Part shown: positions 1 through 7,723 of the stretch, one piece after another
Layout: each line of letters starts with the position of its first letter
How positions within the stretch are numbered: the first letter of the stretch is position 1
From: an uncultured Acidimicrobiales bacterium
Lineage (GTDB): Bacteria; Actinomycetota; Acidimicrobiia; Acidimicrobiales; SHLQ01
Length of the DNA: 64,000 nt
NCBI GenBank assembly: GCA_938015295.1
Contig: CALLQB010000057.1
Location: forward strand, 30,578 to 94,577
Direction of reading: 5' to 3'
Program-made: the position numbers and the translations under genes
The notes under the pieces: model-generated
The model's input: the letters and a program-made list of their open reading frames with translations, nothing else
What the model was told of the DNA's origin: nothing
Database searches by the model: none

Positions 1-103
1 GCTGTTCTCGCGCTGCACCGACAATGTTGCCGAGGCGGTCGAGGTGCTCGCGGCGATCTCGCGGGGCATCGAAATTCCTGACGTAGCGGTGCGGGTCGCC
101 TGA
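1..103 (+). CDS. C-terminal end of an unidentified protein (cut by window edge)
   Basis: Reading from base 2, an open frame encodes 33 residues ending in IPDVAVRVA and a TGA whose last base is the first base of the next gene's ATG (TGATG). The fragment contains the stretch NVAEAVEVLAAISRG, an amphipathic helix. A resemblance to the C-terminus of LOG-family (lysine decarboxylase-like) proteins is possible, but too little is visible to name it. The one-base stop/start overlap suggests translational coupling with the hemolysin III gene that follows. Confidence 0.5.
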   Translation, partial: LFSRCTDNVAEAVEVLAAISRGIEIPDVAVRVA

Positions 104-798
104 TGCTTACCGCAGAAGAACTTGAGCAGTATTCGCCTTCGGTGCGGCGAACGCTGGGGCTCCCCAGGCCTCGCTGGCGCGGCGTCATGCACCGATGGGC
201 GTTTGTTGTCTCGGTGCCGCTCGGTATTGTGGCGACCCTCCTAGCCAACGGGGCACTCGATCGCCTTGCTGTGGGCATTTTTGCTCTCGGTATCTCGGCC
301 ATGTTCGGCATTAGCGCGCTGGTGCACCGCGGAGTGACCGATCCGCGCGAACTGGAAATCCTTTTCAACTTCGATCACTGCGGCATCTTCTTTTGTATGG
401 CGACCGGAGCGACTGCGATTGGCCTCATGGGACTCGATGGCAACAGGCGGATTATCCTGCTCAGCGTCTATTGGGTAGGTGCGATCTTTGGCATGGCCAT
501 GGTGTGGCTGCCTTTTCATCCTCCTCGCGGGTTGATGAACCTTGTCTACCTTTCGATTGGATGGACAGCGCTGCCGATGGGGCCGGCCTTGTATCGAAGT
601 TCCGGCGCTCTCGGTCTTTCACTCTTGCTCGGCGGGGCTGCGTTCTACACGGTCGGCGCGATCATCGTGGGTTCACAACGTCCCAATCCCGATCCTCACG
701 TCTTCGGTTACCACGAGATCTGGCACCTGTTTGTCACCATCGCTGCGTCTATCCACTATGTCTTCGTCGCGATTGTGCTCGCCCACACGATTTCTTGA
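103..798 (+). CDS. Hemolysin III / PAQR-family membrane protein
   Basis: Predicted seven-helix integral membrane protein of the hemolysin III (YqfA/PAQR) family, 231 aa, the usual size. Family landmarks seen: SALVHR at residues 71-76 (Ser and His of the membrane metal site), FDHCGIFF around 90-97 matching the family's DH motif, and GYHEIWH at 202-208 with a further His at 218. These supply the His/Asp/Ser residues that bind a metal in PAQR proteins. The first 30 residues are soluble and basic. The ATG overlaps the stop of the upstream gene. Family membership is clear; the biological role (metal-dependent membrane hydrolase or lipid homeostasis) is not known for bacterial members. Confidence 0.88.
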   Translation: MLTAEELEQYSPSVRRTLGLPRPRWRGVMHRWAFVVSVPLGIVATLLANGALDRLAVGIFALGISAMFGISALVHRGVTDPRELEILFNFDHCGIFFCMATGATAIGLMGLDGNRRIILLSVYWVGAIFGMAMVWLPFHPPRGLMNLVYLSIGWTALPMGPALYRSSGALGLSLLLGGAAFYTVGAIIVGSQRPNPDPHVFGYHEIWHLFVTIAASIHYVFVAIVLAHTIS

Positions 799-852
799 CA
801 CCACTGAGCCAGCGGGTCGGATTGTTGGTGTTTCGCCGCCAGACTGGAGTCT

Positions 853-1512
853 GTGTCTCAATCCAGTAGTAGCGAACCGGTCACCGATCGGCCGCCCGCC
901 CTTGATCCGAAGCAAACCTGGGACAGCCTTGGTCTGCTCGCAATCTTCCTGGGGCTGAACAAATTTGCTGGGCTGCGGTGGGCTATCGCGGGAGCGTCGG
1001 CTTGGGGCATCCGGTCGATGGTGGCCCGCAAACGTCGAGGCTCGCCGATCGGCAAGTTTTTGCCCTTTCTGCTGCTGTACCTGGTGGCTCGCGGGATCCT
1101 CGGCATCATCTTTGATTCAGAAAACGTCTACTTCGGTATCGGTATTGCCGGGAAGGTCGTCATTGGACTCGTCTGCCTAGGTTCGGTGCTACTTGGGAAG
1201 CCGTTGATGGAACGTCTTGTGCCGCTGGTGTTTCCCTTCGATGAACCCACCAAGGCGCATCCGATCTACCGATCGACCATGGTGCGCCTGACGCTGCTCG
1301 CCGGATGCTTCCAGCTGATCAGCAGCGCGTGGGACGTTTGGCTGCTGGTGAACTCGTCGGTGACCGGTTTCGTGGTTATACGGTTCCTGGTCGGCACAGT
1401 CCTTGGCATCGTTGTCTTTGTCGGCGGGTTTTTCTACGCTCAGCGGCAGCTCGACAAAATTCCCGGGTTCGAAGGGCTGTTCAACATGCTTGAACGAATG
1501 AGCACGCTCTAG
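853..1512 (+). CDS. Multi-pass membrane protein of unknown function
   Basis: 219-aa protein starting at GTG. A polar N-terminus of about 30 residues is followed by several hydrophobic segments (approximate residues 65-85, 92-110, 135-160 and 165-190) and a cytosolic-looking tail ending LFNMLERMSTL. The segment GSVLLGKPLMERLV resembles the VC0807/DUF3159 class of membrane proteins, but I hold this only as a possibility. It follows the hemolysin III gene by 54 bases on the same strand and converges on the anti-sigma gene. Confidence 0.65.
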   Translation: MSQSSSSEPVTDRPPALDPKQTWDSLGLLAIFLGLNKFAGLRWAIAGASAWGIRSMVARKRRGSPIGKFLPFLLLYLVARGILGIIFDSENVYFGIGIAGKVVIGLVCLGSVLLGKPLMERLVPLVFPFDEPTKAHPIYRSTMVRLTLLAGCFQLISSAWDVWLLVNSSVTGFVVIRFLVGTVLGIVVFVGGFFYAQRQLDKIPGFEGLFNMLERMSTL

Positions 1513-1590
1513 CTCAAACGGGGCTGCGTTTCGCCCGACCGGAGATCTATCGCTGACTGGCGACCAACCTGGAGGGGTTGGGCTGGCCGC

Positions 1591-3021
1591 TCAGTCAGCA
1601 ATATTGGTCCCGGTGAGAGTGGCGGTCTCTCCGGGAGGAGCGGTGCCCTCGATAAAGGGCCCGACGTATTCGAAATGTGAGGGCTGTGGGACGAGGAATT
1701 CGCCGCCCCAAACGAAGCCAAACTTCGCCATGATGTTGCGGAGTCGACGGTCGATGGTTGGTTGTTCGCCTTCGACCAGATTGAGGTCGATCGCGAGGCC
1801 AGCGCTGTGACGCCAGTGGTCGCCTTGCGCAGGGTCAGCGTGGCGGTCGAAGCACACAAAGGTCGACTCAGGATCGATCAGTGCCTCGAGGCCACGGGCC
1901 TTCAGCCGAGACATTGCGCCGGCGAGCGCTCGGTTGACGTCGCGATGGCACCGGATCTCGCCCAGCACCGGAATGGTGCTGCGCCGAATGTTCGCTCGCA
2001 ACCATTCGAGGTCGGGCGCTTCCTCATCGAGGTCGGGTTCGGCACGAAAGATGGTTTTGGGTGCCAAGCGCGCTGAGGCGGCGATGCTGCGGTCGACCAC
2101 CACCAGCGGCAAGTCGGAACTTGCTCGGGAAAGCATTTCCTCGACGGCTTCGGCATTGGTGTCGGCGTCAAGAAGGATGAAGGCATCGCTGGTTGCCCCG
2201 AGCGAATCGACGGTGGACTGCACCATGGCAACATCGGCGTCGGCCATTGCGGTGTCGGGGACAACTGCGGCGACCCGCAACTCTGTGCCGTTGCTCAGAA
2301 CCAGGCTTGCGCCCGTTGTAAGGTTTCGTTCGCTTGCTGCTGTCTCGCTGAGCACCGCCTCGGAGCCACCAAGACTTGAAAAAGACGAACTGCTGGCTTC
2401 GTTGATGAATTCGGGGTACGTCGCTGGGTCGAAGGAAAGTACCTCGATCGAAGTTGTGGCGCTGGTTCCGCTGTCGGTGATGTCGATGGTGCTGAGCGCC
2501 GCGACCGAGCTCTTCGACACGAGAACGTTCGAGGTGATTTGATCGGTAACGTCCTTGGTGAGCGAGCTTGGCGACCAGATCACCACCTCGGCACGTACCG
2601 GCGCCTCACCGGTTGTCTCGGGCGCCGACTCGCTGACATTTGGTGCTTCGTTCACCGCTGCAACGTCAAGAAGTGAGCCTGCGGCAAGGGTTTCGTTACC
2701 GGGAACGCTTCGGTCGAAGGCCCCGGTTGCAATGATTGCACCAATCGCCGCGGCAGCAACGAGGCCTTGACCGAACCGCTGCTTGCTGCGACGAACGGTC
2801 GTGGGAAGTTGTTCGGCTACCTTTGCGGCGATGTCTGGTACGTCGCCGACTGCGTCCATGCGGAGTCGTTGCGTGATGGCTTGTGAGGTGCTGGCAAAGG
2901 CCTGGCACGTTGCACAGTTATCGAGGTGTGCGGCGACCTCGTTCTCGGTGAGGGCCGGGTCGGGCAGAAGTTCGTTGTCGGACGCAACTGAAAGTGCCTG
3001 TTGGACGGCGGTGCAGATCAT
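1591..3021 (-). CDS. Anti-sigma factor with C-terminal M15 (VanY/D-Ala-D-Ala carboxypeptidase-like) domain
   Basis: 476-aa protein in three parts. Residues 1-80 form a zinc-type anti-sigma domain with HLDNCATC (H32-x3-C-x2-C39). About residues 86-102 form one transmembrane helix. After a variable extracytoplasmic region (about 105-345) comes an M15 peptidase domain, with the Zn motif HSAGLAID (H405, D412) and the terminal WGG...PSHFEY (H449), spaced as in VanY-like enzymes. It overlaps the ECF sigma gene upstream by 4 bases (ATGA), so the two are translationally coupled. Known: ZAS anti-sigma factors bind ECF sigma factors at the membrane. Inference: the outer domain senses or trims peptidoglycan peptides and the signal passes through the helix. 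The fusion is unusual. Confidence 0.82.
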   Translation of the reverse strand: MICTAVQQALSVASDNELLPDPALTENEVAAHLDNCATCQAFASTSQAITQRLRMDAVGDVPDIAAKVAEQLPTTVRRSKQRFGQGLVAAAAIGAIIATGAFDRSVPGNETLAAGSLLDVAAVNEAPNVSESAPETTGEAPVRAEVVIWSPSSLTKDVTDQITSNVLVSKSSVAALSTIDITDSGTSATTSIEVLSFDPATYPEFINEASSSSFSSLGGSEAVLSETAASERNLTTGASLVLSNGTELRVAAVVPDTAMADADVAMVQSTVDSLGATSDAFILLDADTNAEAVEEMLSRASSDLPLVVVDRSIAASARLAPKTIFRAEPDLDEEAPDLEWLRANIRRSTIPVLGEIRCHRDVNRALAGAMSRLKARGLEALIDPESTFVCFDRHADPAQGDHWRHSAGLAIDLNLVEGEQPTIDRRLRNIMAKFGFVWGGEFLVPQPSHFEYVGPFIEGTAPPGETATLTGTNIAD

Positions 3022-3584
3022 GACACCCCGCCGAGAAGACCGCGGTCGTCGCCAGCGTCGGACGTTGTGGCGGTGTCGCCGACGAGGAAGCTGGTGAGAT
3101 CGCTGCGGGCATGAAACACCCGACTCTTGACCGTGCCGATGGGTAACTCGAGTACTTCGGCGACCTCGCGGTAACGAAGCCCGAGCACCTCGACCAGCAG
3201 CAACGATTCGCGCAGCTTTGGACTGAGTGAAGCGATGGCTTCGTCGAGTTCTGCGCCGAGCCCAGGTTCGCCGAGCGGAGCCGGCCGAGGAGCAACATCG
3301 GGCAACCGTTCGCGCCGGGTGGCGCTCCGGTGAGAATCGATCGCCGAGTTGCGAGCGATTGAGAAAACCCAGGTTGAGAACTTCGAACGGAATTTGTAGC
3401 TACCAAGACGTCGATGCAGCTTGAGGAAGGTTTCCTGGGCTAGGTCTTCGGCCAGGTGTTGGTCGCCGGTGTACCTGGTGAGGAAACGCCAAACCGGCTC
3501 TTGGTAGAGACGTACCAGCTCGGAGAACGCGGCCTGGTCACCTTTGGCCGCGGCTCGAATTACTGCTGGATCCGGTTCGTTCAC
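3018..3584 (-). CDS. RNA polymerase sigma-70 factor, ECF subfamily
   Basis: 188 aa, typical for an ECF sigma factor. Region 2 is seen as FSELVRLYQEPVWRF...DLAQETFLKLHRRL and FSTWVFSIARNSAID (about residues 20-85). Region 4 is seen as LSPKLRESLLLVEVLGL then YREVAEVLELPIGTVKSRV (about 118-160), the helix-turn-helix that reads the -35 element. The start is GTG at 3584. The C-terminal tail is Gly/Asp/Thr-rich. The gene lies directly upstream of, and overlaps by 4 bases, its likely cognate membrane anti-sigma factor, a standard ECF operon. A candidate self-regulated promoter lies about 40 bases upstream. Confidence 0.93.
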   Translation of the reverse strand: MNEPDPAVIRAAAKGDQAAFSELVRLYQEPVWRFLTRYTGDQHLAEDLAQETFLKLHRRLGSYKFRSKFSTWVFSIARNSAIDSHRSATRRERLPDVAPRPAPLGEPGLGAELDEAIASLSPKLRESLLLVEVLGLRYREVAEVLELPIGTVKSRVFHARSDLTSFLVGDTATTSDAGDDRGLLGGVS

Positions 3585-3623
3585 CGTTATCGCCCTCTAC
3601 CTGCTTCACCCTTTGTACTCCTA

Positions 3624-3650
3624 GACGCCCGAAGATGACGAATGGTTGAC
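3624..3650 (-). promoter_or_regulatory. Candidate ECF-type promoter of the sigma/anti-sigma operon
   Basis: On the minus strand GTCAACC is followed after exactly 16 bases by CGTC. This matches the general ECF pattern of an AAC-containing -35 and a CGTC-like -10. It would start transcription about 30 bases before the GTG start of the sigma gene. The call is by pattern only. Confidence 0.35.
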
Positions 3651-3770
3651 TCAATCTCAAAAAGAATTCAGCGCTCCGCCCCAAACCAACCCGAAATTTT
3701 CACCCAAAACAACCACCGACGGTCACTTCAGAACAACAGAACGACAGAGTTCTTGTGCGACCATGCGGAT

Positions 3771-4121
3771 ATGCAATCGCTAGACGCACTGTTTCACATC
3801 GTTGGCAGCGAAGACTGGGCCGCAGCGCAACAGGCTGGTAGGTACAACGGTGGGATCGACAAGGACGGTTTCATTCATCTGTCGGACCGCGATCAGGTGC
3901 TAACGCCGGCAAACATTTGGTACGTCGGCCGAACCGACCTGCTCCTTTTGGTCATCGACGAGACATTGCTCAGTAGCGAGCTTCGTCGAGAGCCAGGCAC
4001 GGGCACCCACGAGTTGTTTCCTCACCTCTACGGCGAGCTCAACCTCGATGCGGTAGTTGCCGCGGTCGACTTCCCGCCGGACGACGACGGATCGTTTTCC
4101 TGTTTGCCCGCCGGCTTGTAG
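3771..4121 (+). CDS. DUF952 family protein
   Basis: 116-aa protein. I chose the ATG at 3771 because the family fold begins at once (LFHIVGSEDW) and residues upstream in the frame are not conserved-looking. DUF952 landmarks: DGFIHLSDRDQV (residues 31-42), a central LLLLVIDETLL strand, then HLYGELNLDAVV near the C-terminus. The family resembles glutathione S-transferase-adjacent or ADP-ribosyl-like small domains, and no biochemical role is established. It diverges from the sigma gene and converges on upp with a 36-base gap. Confidence 0.8.
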   Translation: MQSLDALFHIVGSEDWAAAQQAGRYNGGIDKDGFIHLSDRDQVLTPANIWYVGRTDLLLLVIDETLLSSELRREPGTGTHELFPHLYGELNLDAVVAAVDFPPDDDGSFSCLPAGL

Positions 4122-4157
4122 CCACGATCTAGACGTGCGGGTGGTTGGGCCCAAGAG

Positions 4158-4781
4158 CTAGTTGAGCCCGAACTGCCGATCGCCAGCATCGCCCAAGCCA
4201 GGCACGATAAAGCCCACCTCGTTGAGCTTGTCGTCGATCGAGGCGGTATACAGATCGGCTTCGAAATCGGCACTTTCAAAAGCGGCAATGCCTTCGGGTG
4301 CGACGAGTACACACAACACGGTGAGTTTGCCTGCGTTTGCCTCACGAAGAAGTTCGCATGTGTGGATCAAAGAGCCACCTGTAGCGAGCATAGGGTCGAG
4401 CACGACAACATGGCGGCCGGCGAGATCATCAGGCACGGTGTTGACATATGCGTGGGGCAGCAGGGTGTCTTCGTTGCGACGCATGCCGACAAACCCAACC
4501 CGAGCCTCCGGCACAATGGCATGCACCGCATCAAGCATGCCGAGACCCGCACGCATGACCGGAACAAGTAACGGCGGATCGGTGAGACGGTGCCCGGTCG
4601 TCGGTGCCAGCGGCGTGTCGATATCGACTTGGGTCATCTCGATCGAACGGAACGCCTCGTAGGCAAGAAAACCCGACAGGTCACTGAGCGCCCGACGGAA
4701 CGCTGGCCGGTCGGTGAGCTTGTCGCGAAGTCGCGTCAGTCGCTCGAGTGCCAACGGGTGATCGATGGTAATAACGGCCAT
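4158..4781 (-). CDS. upp: Uracil phosphoribosyltransferase
   Basis: Pyrimidine salvage enzyme converting uracil and PRPP to UMP. 207 aa from the ATG at 4781, the usual length; upstream in-frame residues belong to the neighbouring gene's 3' end. Landmarks: LTRLRDKLTDRPAFRRAL near the N-terminus, VPVMRAGLGM (substrate loop), the PRPP loop LDPMLATGGS, and the uracil-binding C-terminus GLGDAGDRQFGLN. It is the last gene of the minus-strand run beta-alpha-upp, 5 bases after the acyl-CoA synthetase alpha stop. The pairing with the synthetase is probably only transcriptional. Confidence 0.95.
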   Translation of the reverse strand: MAVITIDHPLALERLTRLRDKLTDRPAFRRALSDLSGFLAYEAFRSIEMTQVDIDTPLAPTTGHRLTDPPLLVPVMRAGLGMLDAVHAIVPEARVGFVGMRRNEDTLLPHAYVNTVPDDLAGRHVVVLDPMLATGGSLIHTCELLREANAGKLTVLCVLVAPEGIAAFESADFEADLYTASIDDKLNEVGFIVPGLGDAGDRQFGLN

Positions 4782-4786
4782 AATTC

Positions 4787-6253
4787 TCAGCTTCCGGTGG
4801 TTCGACGCCGACGAAACTCGGCATACCAAGCGAGGTGATCGAGAGCGGTGACCGCCCGATTTGAGGTCGGGTAACACAGCCGGCCAGCTTCGCGGGTGGC
4901 CACCACGCCCGGGTTATCGGGTTGGGCCACTGCGAGTTCGGTCGCCGTCAAAATTGGCTTGCCGGTGCTTTCGCTAAGTTCGGCGGCAGCCACTGCATAA
5001 CGGGCATCCTGACGCTCGTGGAAATCGACGATCCGCTCAAGCCCGTGGTCGGGATAGAACTGGCCGCTCTTCATCAAACTGGCCTGGTTCGACTGAATAC
5101 CGACGCCGAGGTACACCACCGCGTCGATGCTTTCGTGTTGCGCGACGAGTTCCATCACCTCGGGAATGGTGTCTCGGGTTTCGCCGCCAGCGAGGTCGAT
5201 CGGGTTGCCCTTGCTCCAACGCGGCGGCAGCTTTTCATCGAGTGCAGCCATGAGGTCGGAAGGAAGTTCGGCGAGGTCGAGGTTCTTCGCGGTAGTCAAT
5301 GCATCAGCGGTGACCACGCCCCAACCGCCAGCGGTGGTGAGCACAGCGGTGTTCCGGCCAGTTGGCAGCGGCTGCGTGGCGAACGTCGCAGCTGCTTCGA
5401 AGGCTTCTTCGACCGTGGAAGCCCGGACGATGCCGGCTTGCCGAGCCATGCCATCGAACACGGCATCGTCGCTGGCGAGAGCGCCCGTGTGCGACGCGGC
5501 GGCCTGCTGGCCGCCAGCGGTGGCTCCACCCTTGAGCACGACGATGGGTTTCTTTCTTGCAAGTGGCTTGATTCGCTCGTAAAAGTCGCGGCCGTCTTCG
5601 ATTCCTTCGACATAAATGAGGCTCACCGATGTGGCGTCGTCTTCGGTGAACCACTCGAGATAGTCGATCACACCGGTGGACGCAGCGTTACCCGCCGACA
5701 CCGAGCGGCTGACCCCGATGCCAGCGTTGGCAGCGTAATTGTTGAACGAGGAGACAAAGTTGCCCGACTGGCTCGCGATGGCGATCGACCCGGCGGGCGG
5801 GTAAGGCGCAGTGATCTGGGCACACAAATTTGCTGGAGGTGACGTTATGCCCTGGCCGTTCGGGCCAGCCAACACCATGCCGAGTTCTTCGGCGACTGCT
5901 ACCAGGCGTTGTTCGGCTTCGATGCCCTCGGGACCGGCTTCGCTATATCCGCCAGCAGCACAGAATGCGGCTTTGACACCGCGGGCCGCGCAGTCGCGAA
6001 GCAGCTGTTCGTTGACGGCGGTGGGCGTGCAGATAAACAGCAGCTCGGCGGCACCATGGGGGATTTTCTCGGGTGAGTCGAGGACCTGAACGCCGAGAAT
6101 CTCGCCTTCGTCGCGTGCGAGAGCGAACACCTGGCCAGCGAAACCACACCGAAGAATATTGTGCAGCGACACGAAACCGAACTTTCCAGGGTGCGTGCTG
6201 GCTCCGGCGACGATGACGCCGTTTGGTTCGAAGAGCGGGCGAAGATCAAGCAT
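4787..6253 (-). CDS. ADP-forming acyl-/acetyl-CoA synthetase, alpha (CoA-binding) subunit
   Basis: 488 aa from the ATG at 6253. A GGAG lies 9 bases upstream of this ATG; a TTG at 6265 is a weaker alternative. Domains: N-terminal Rossmann CoA-binding domain starting GVIVAGASTHPGKFG (residues 12-26), a ligase-like domain with SQSGNF (161-166), and the catalytic phosphohistidine motif SHTGAL with H255, followed by a second ligase-CoA domain. The family interconverts acyl-CoA + ADP + Pi with acid + CoA + ATP. The ATP-grasp partner is the gene just upstream, overlapping by 8 bases, so the two make a heteromeric enzyme. The acyl substrate cannot be read from sequence. Confidence 0.88.
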   Translation of the reverse strand: MLDLRPLFEPNGVIVAGASTHPGKFGFVSLHNILRCGFAGQVFALARDEGEILGVQVLDSPEKIPHGAAELLFICTPTAVNEQLLRDCAARGVKAAFCAAGGYSEAGPEGIEAEQRLVAVAEELGMVLAGPNGQGITSPPANLCAQITAPYPPAGSIAIASQSGNFVSSFNNYAANAGIGVSRSVSAGNAASTGVIDYLEWFTEDDATSVSLIYVEGIEDGRDFYERIKPLARKKPIVVLKGGATAGGQQAAASHTGALASDDAVFDGMARQAGIVRASTVEEAFEAAATFATQPLPTGRNTAVLTTAGGWGVVTADALTTAKNLDLAELPSDLMAALDEKLPPRWSKGNPIDLAGGETRDTIPEVMELVAQHESIDAVVYLGVGIQSNQASLMKSGQFYPDHGLERIVDFHERQDARYAVAAAELSESTGKPILTATELAVAQPDNPGVVATREAGRLCYPTSNRAVTALDHLAWYAEFRRRRTTGS

Positions 6254-6887
6254 TTGTAGCTCCAAGCTCGACGAGGGCGTCTACAGCTATGGGTTTTCCC
6301 TCAGCGATGATCAGCGGGTTGAGGTCGATAGAAACAATGTCCTGGCGCTCGACAGCAAGTTCGCTCAACCCAACCAGAAGGCTCACGAGTTGGGCGCGAT
6401 CGACCGCTGGTTCGCCACGAAATGCCCCGAGGAGCTTTTGGGACGACAGCTCGTCGATCATTTCTTCGGCATCGATGGCGGTAACCGGTGCGAGGCGAAA
6501 TGTCACGTCGGCTACCGCTTCGGCAAGAATGCCCCCGAACCCGAGCATGAGCGTCGCCCCAAACTGCGGATCGGTGGTGATGCCAGCGATGAGTTCGCGT
6601 CGACCTTCGATCATGGTCGAGACCAGCACGCTGACGTCGCCATCGTCGGGTGTCGCGGCGGCGAGGAGGTCGTCCACCGCTGTGGTGAGATCCTCGGCCG
6701 AGTTGATGTTTAGCCGCACGAGCCCTCGCTCGCTTTTATGAGCGATGGTGTCGCCGCACAGCTTGGCGACGACCGGAAACTCGAGATCGATGGGATCGTT
6801 CGATGAGGTGACGGTGACGAAGGCCGACACCGGTACCCCCGCTGCGGCCACCAGGACTCGTGAATCGGCTTCAGAAAGAGTTGACAC
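6246..6887 (-). CDS. ADP-forming acyl-/acetyl-CoA synthetase, beta (ATP-grasp) subunit
   Basis: 213 aa from GTG at 6887. Matches the ATP-grasp domain of NDP-forming acyl-CoA synthetases: FPVVAKLCGDTIAHKSERG (ATP-binding strand and Lys), VSVLVSTMIEGRRELIAGI (about residues 85-103), FGATLMLGFGGILAE, and IVSIDLNPLII (metal/ATP site) near the C-terminus. Alone it lacks the CoA-binding and phosphohistidine domains, which are on the following gene; the 8-base overlap implies coupled synthesis. It diverges from the SDR at 6971 with an 83-base shared promoter region. Confidence 0.87.
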   Translation of the reverse strand: MSTLSEADSRVLVAAAGVPVSAFVTVTSSNDPIDLEFPVVAKLCGDTIAHKSERGLVRLNINSAEDLTTAVDDLLAAATPDDGDVSVLVSTMIEGRRELIAGITTDPQFGATLMLGFGGILAEAVADVTFRLAPVTAIDAEEMIDELSSQKLLGAFRGEPAVDRAQLVSLLVGLSELAVERQDIVSIDLNPLIIAEGKPIAVDALVELGATNA

Positions 6888-6970
6888 ACACAGTTGCTAT
6901 TGCCCCAACGTCTTGGGCGCAAACCCAGTCGTTTCGAAATGCGCCGACAGGGGGCGTAGGGTCATTTCCC

Positions 6971-7723
6971 ATGCAGGGACTACAGGGTAAGAATGCGTTG
7001 GTTACTGGAGCGTCGGGGGGGATCGGCGGAGCGACGGCGATGCGGCTCGCCAAAGAAGGCATCGGCCTCTTGTTGACCGATCTCGACCAGCAGGCCCTCG
7101 ACGAGGTGGCCGCTACCTGTCGGGCCGAGGGCGTCGACGTCGAAACAATGACCGCTGATGTCCGTGACGATGGCCAAGTCGACGCAGTTGTGGCTGCGCA
7201 CGTGGCGAAATTCGGCAGCCTCGACATTCTCGCAAATATCGCAGGCGTTCAACGATGGTCTCACACTCATGAGCACAGCACCGAAGACTTCCGCCTGATG
7301 CTCGATGTCAACATTGGAGGCACGTTCTTCTTCTCGCGTGCAGCGCTGCCTCACCTGCTCGAAACCCGAGGCTGCATCATCAACACGGCCTCGACGACGT
7401 CGTTCGACGGCTTGGCGTATTCGGTCGTGTACTCGGCCACCAAAGGAGCCGTCTTGATGTTGACGAAGTCGATGGCCTTGGAGTACGCCGAGCGTGGCGT
7501 CCGGGTTAACGCGGTAGCGCCGGGCGGAATCGATACCGGCATGAGTAACGACATAACGTTCCCCGAGGGCATCGACTACAAGCTTGTGATGCGGCAGATG
7601 TCGTTACTCAACGGCATGCAACCGCCATCGGTCATCGCTGGGGTCGTAGCGTTTCTTGCGTCAGACGATGCCTCACACATCACTGGCGAAACCATTCTCG
7701 TTGACGGAGCAGCAATCGCATGA
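6971..7723 (+). CDS. SDR family NAD(P)-dependent oxidoreductase
   Basis: 250 aa from ATG 6971. Classical SDR: cofactor motif TGASGGIG (about residues 13-20), a central NIAG variant (LANIAGVQ), catalytic Ser-Tyr-Lys in TASTTSFDGLAYSVVYSATK, and a C-terminus ending HITGETILVDGAAIA. Its stop overlaps the start of the acyl-CoA ligase (ATGA), so the two genes form a coupled pair. The likely role is oxidation or reduction of a hydroxy or keto group on an acid that the ligase activates, or on its CoA thioester. The substrate is unknown. Confidence 0.9.
   Translation: MQGLQGKNALVTGASGGIGGATAMRLAKEGIGLLLTDLDQQALDEVAATCRAEGVDVETMTADVRDDGQVDAVVAAHVAKFGSLDILANIAGVQRWSHTHEHSTEDFRLMLDVNIGGTFFFSRAALPHLLETRGCIINTASTTSFDGLAYSVVYSATKGAVLMLTKSMALEYAERGVRVNAVAPGGIDTGMSNDITFPEGIDYKLVMRQMSLLNGMQPPSVIAGVVAFLASDDASHITGETILVDGAAIA

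Noticed and set aside
7505..7515. GGTTAAC-like match to the operator motif
   Set aside because: It is inside the SDR coding region and lacks the TAACC half at the right spacing.
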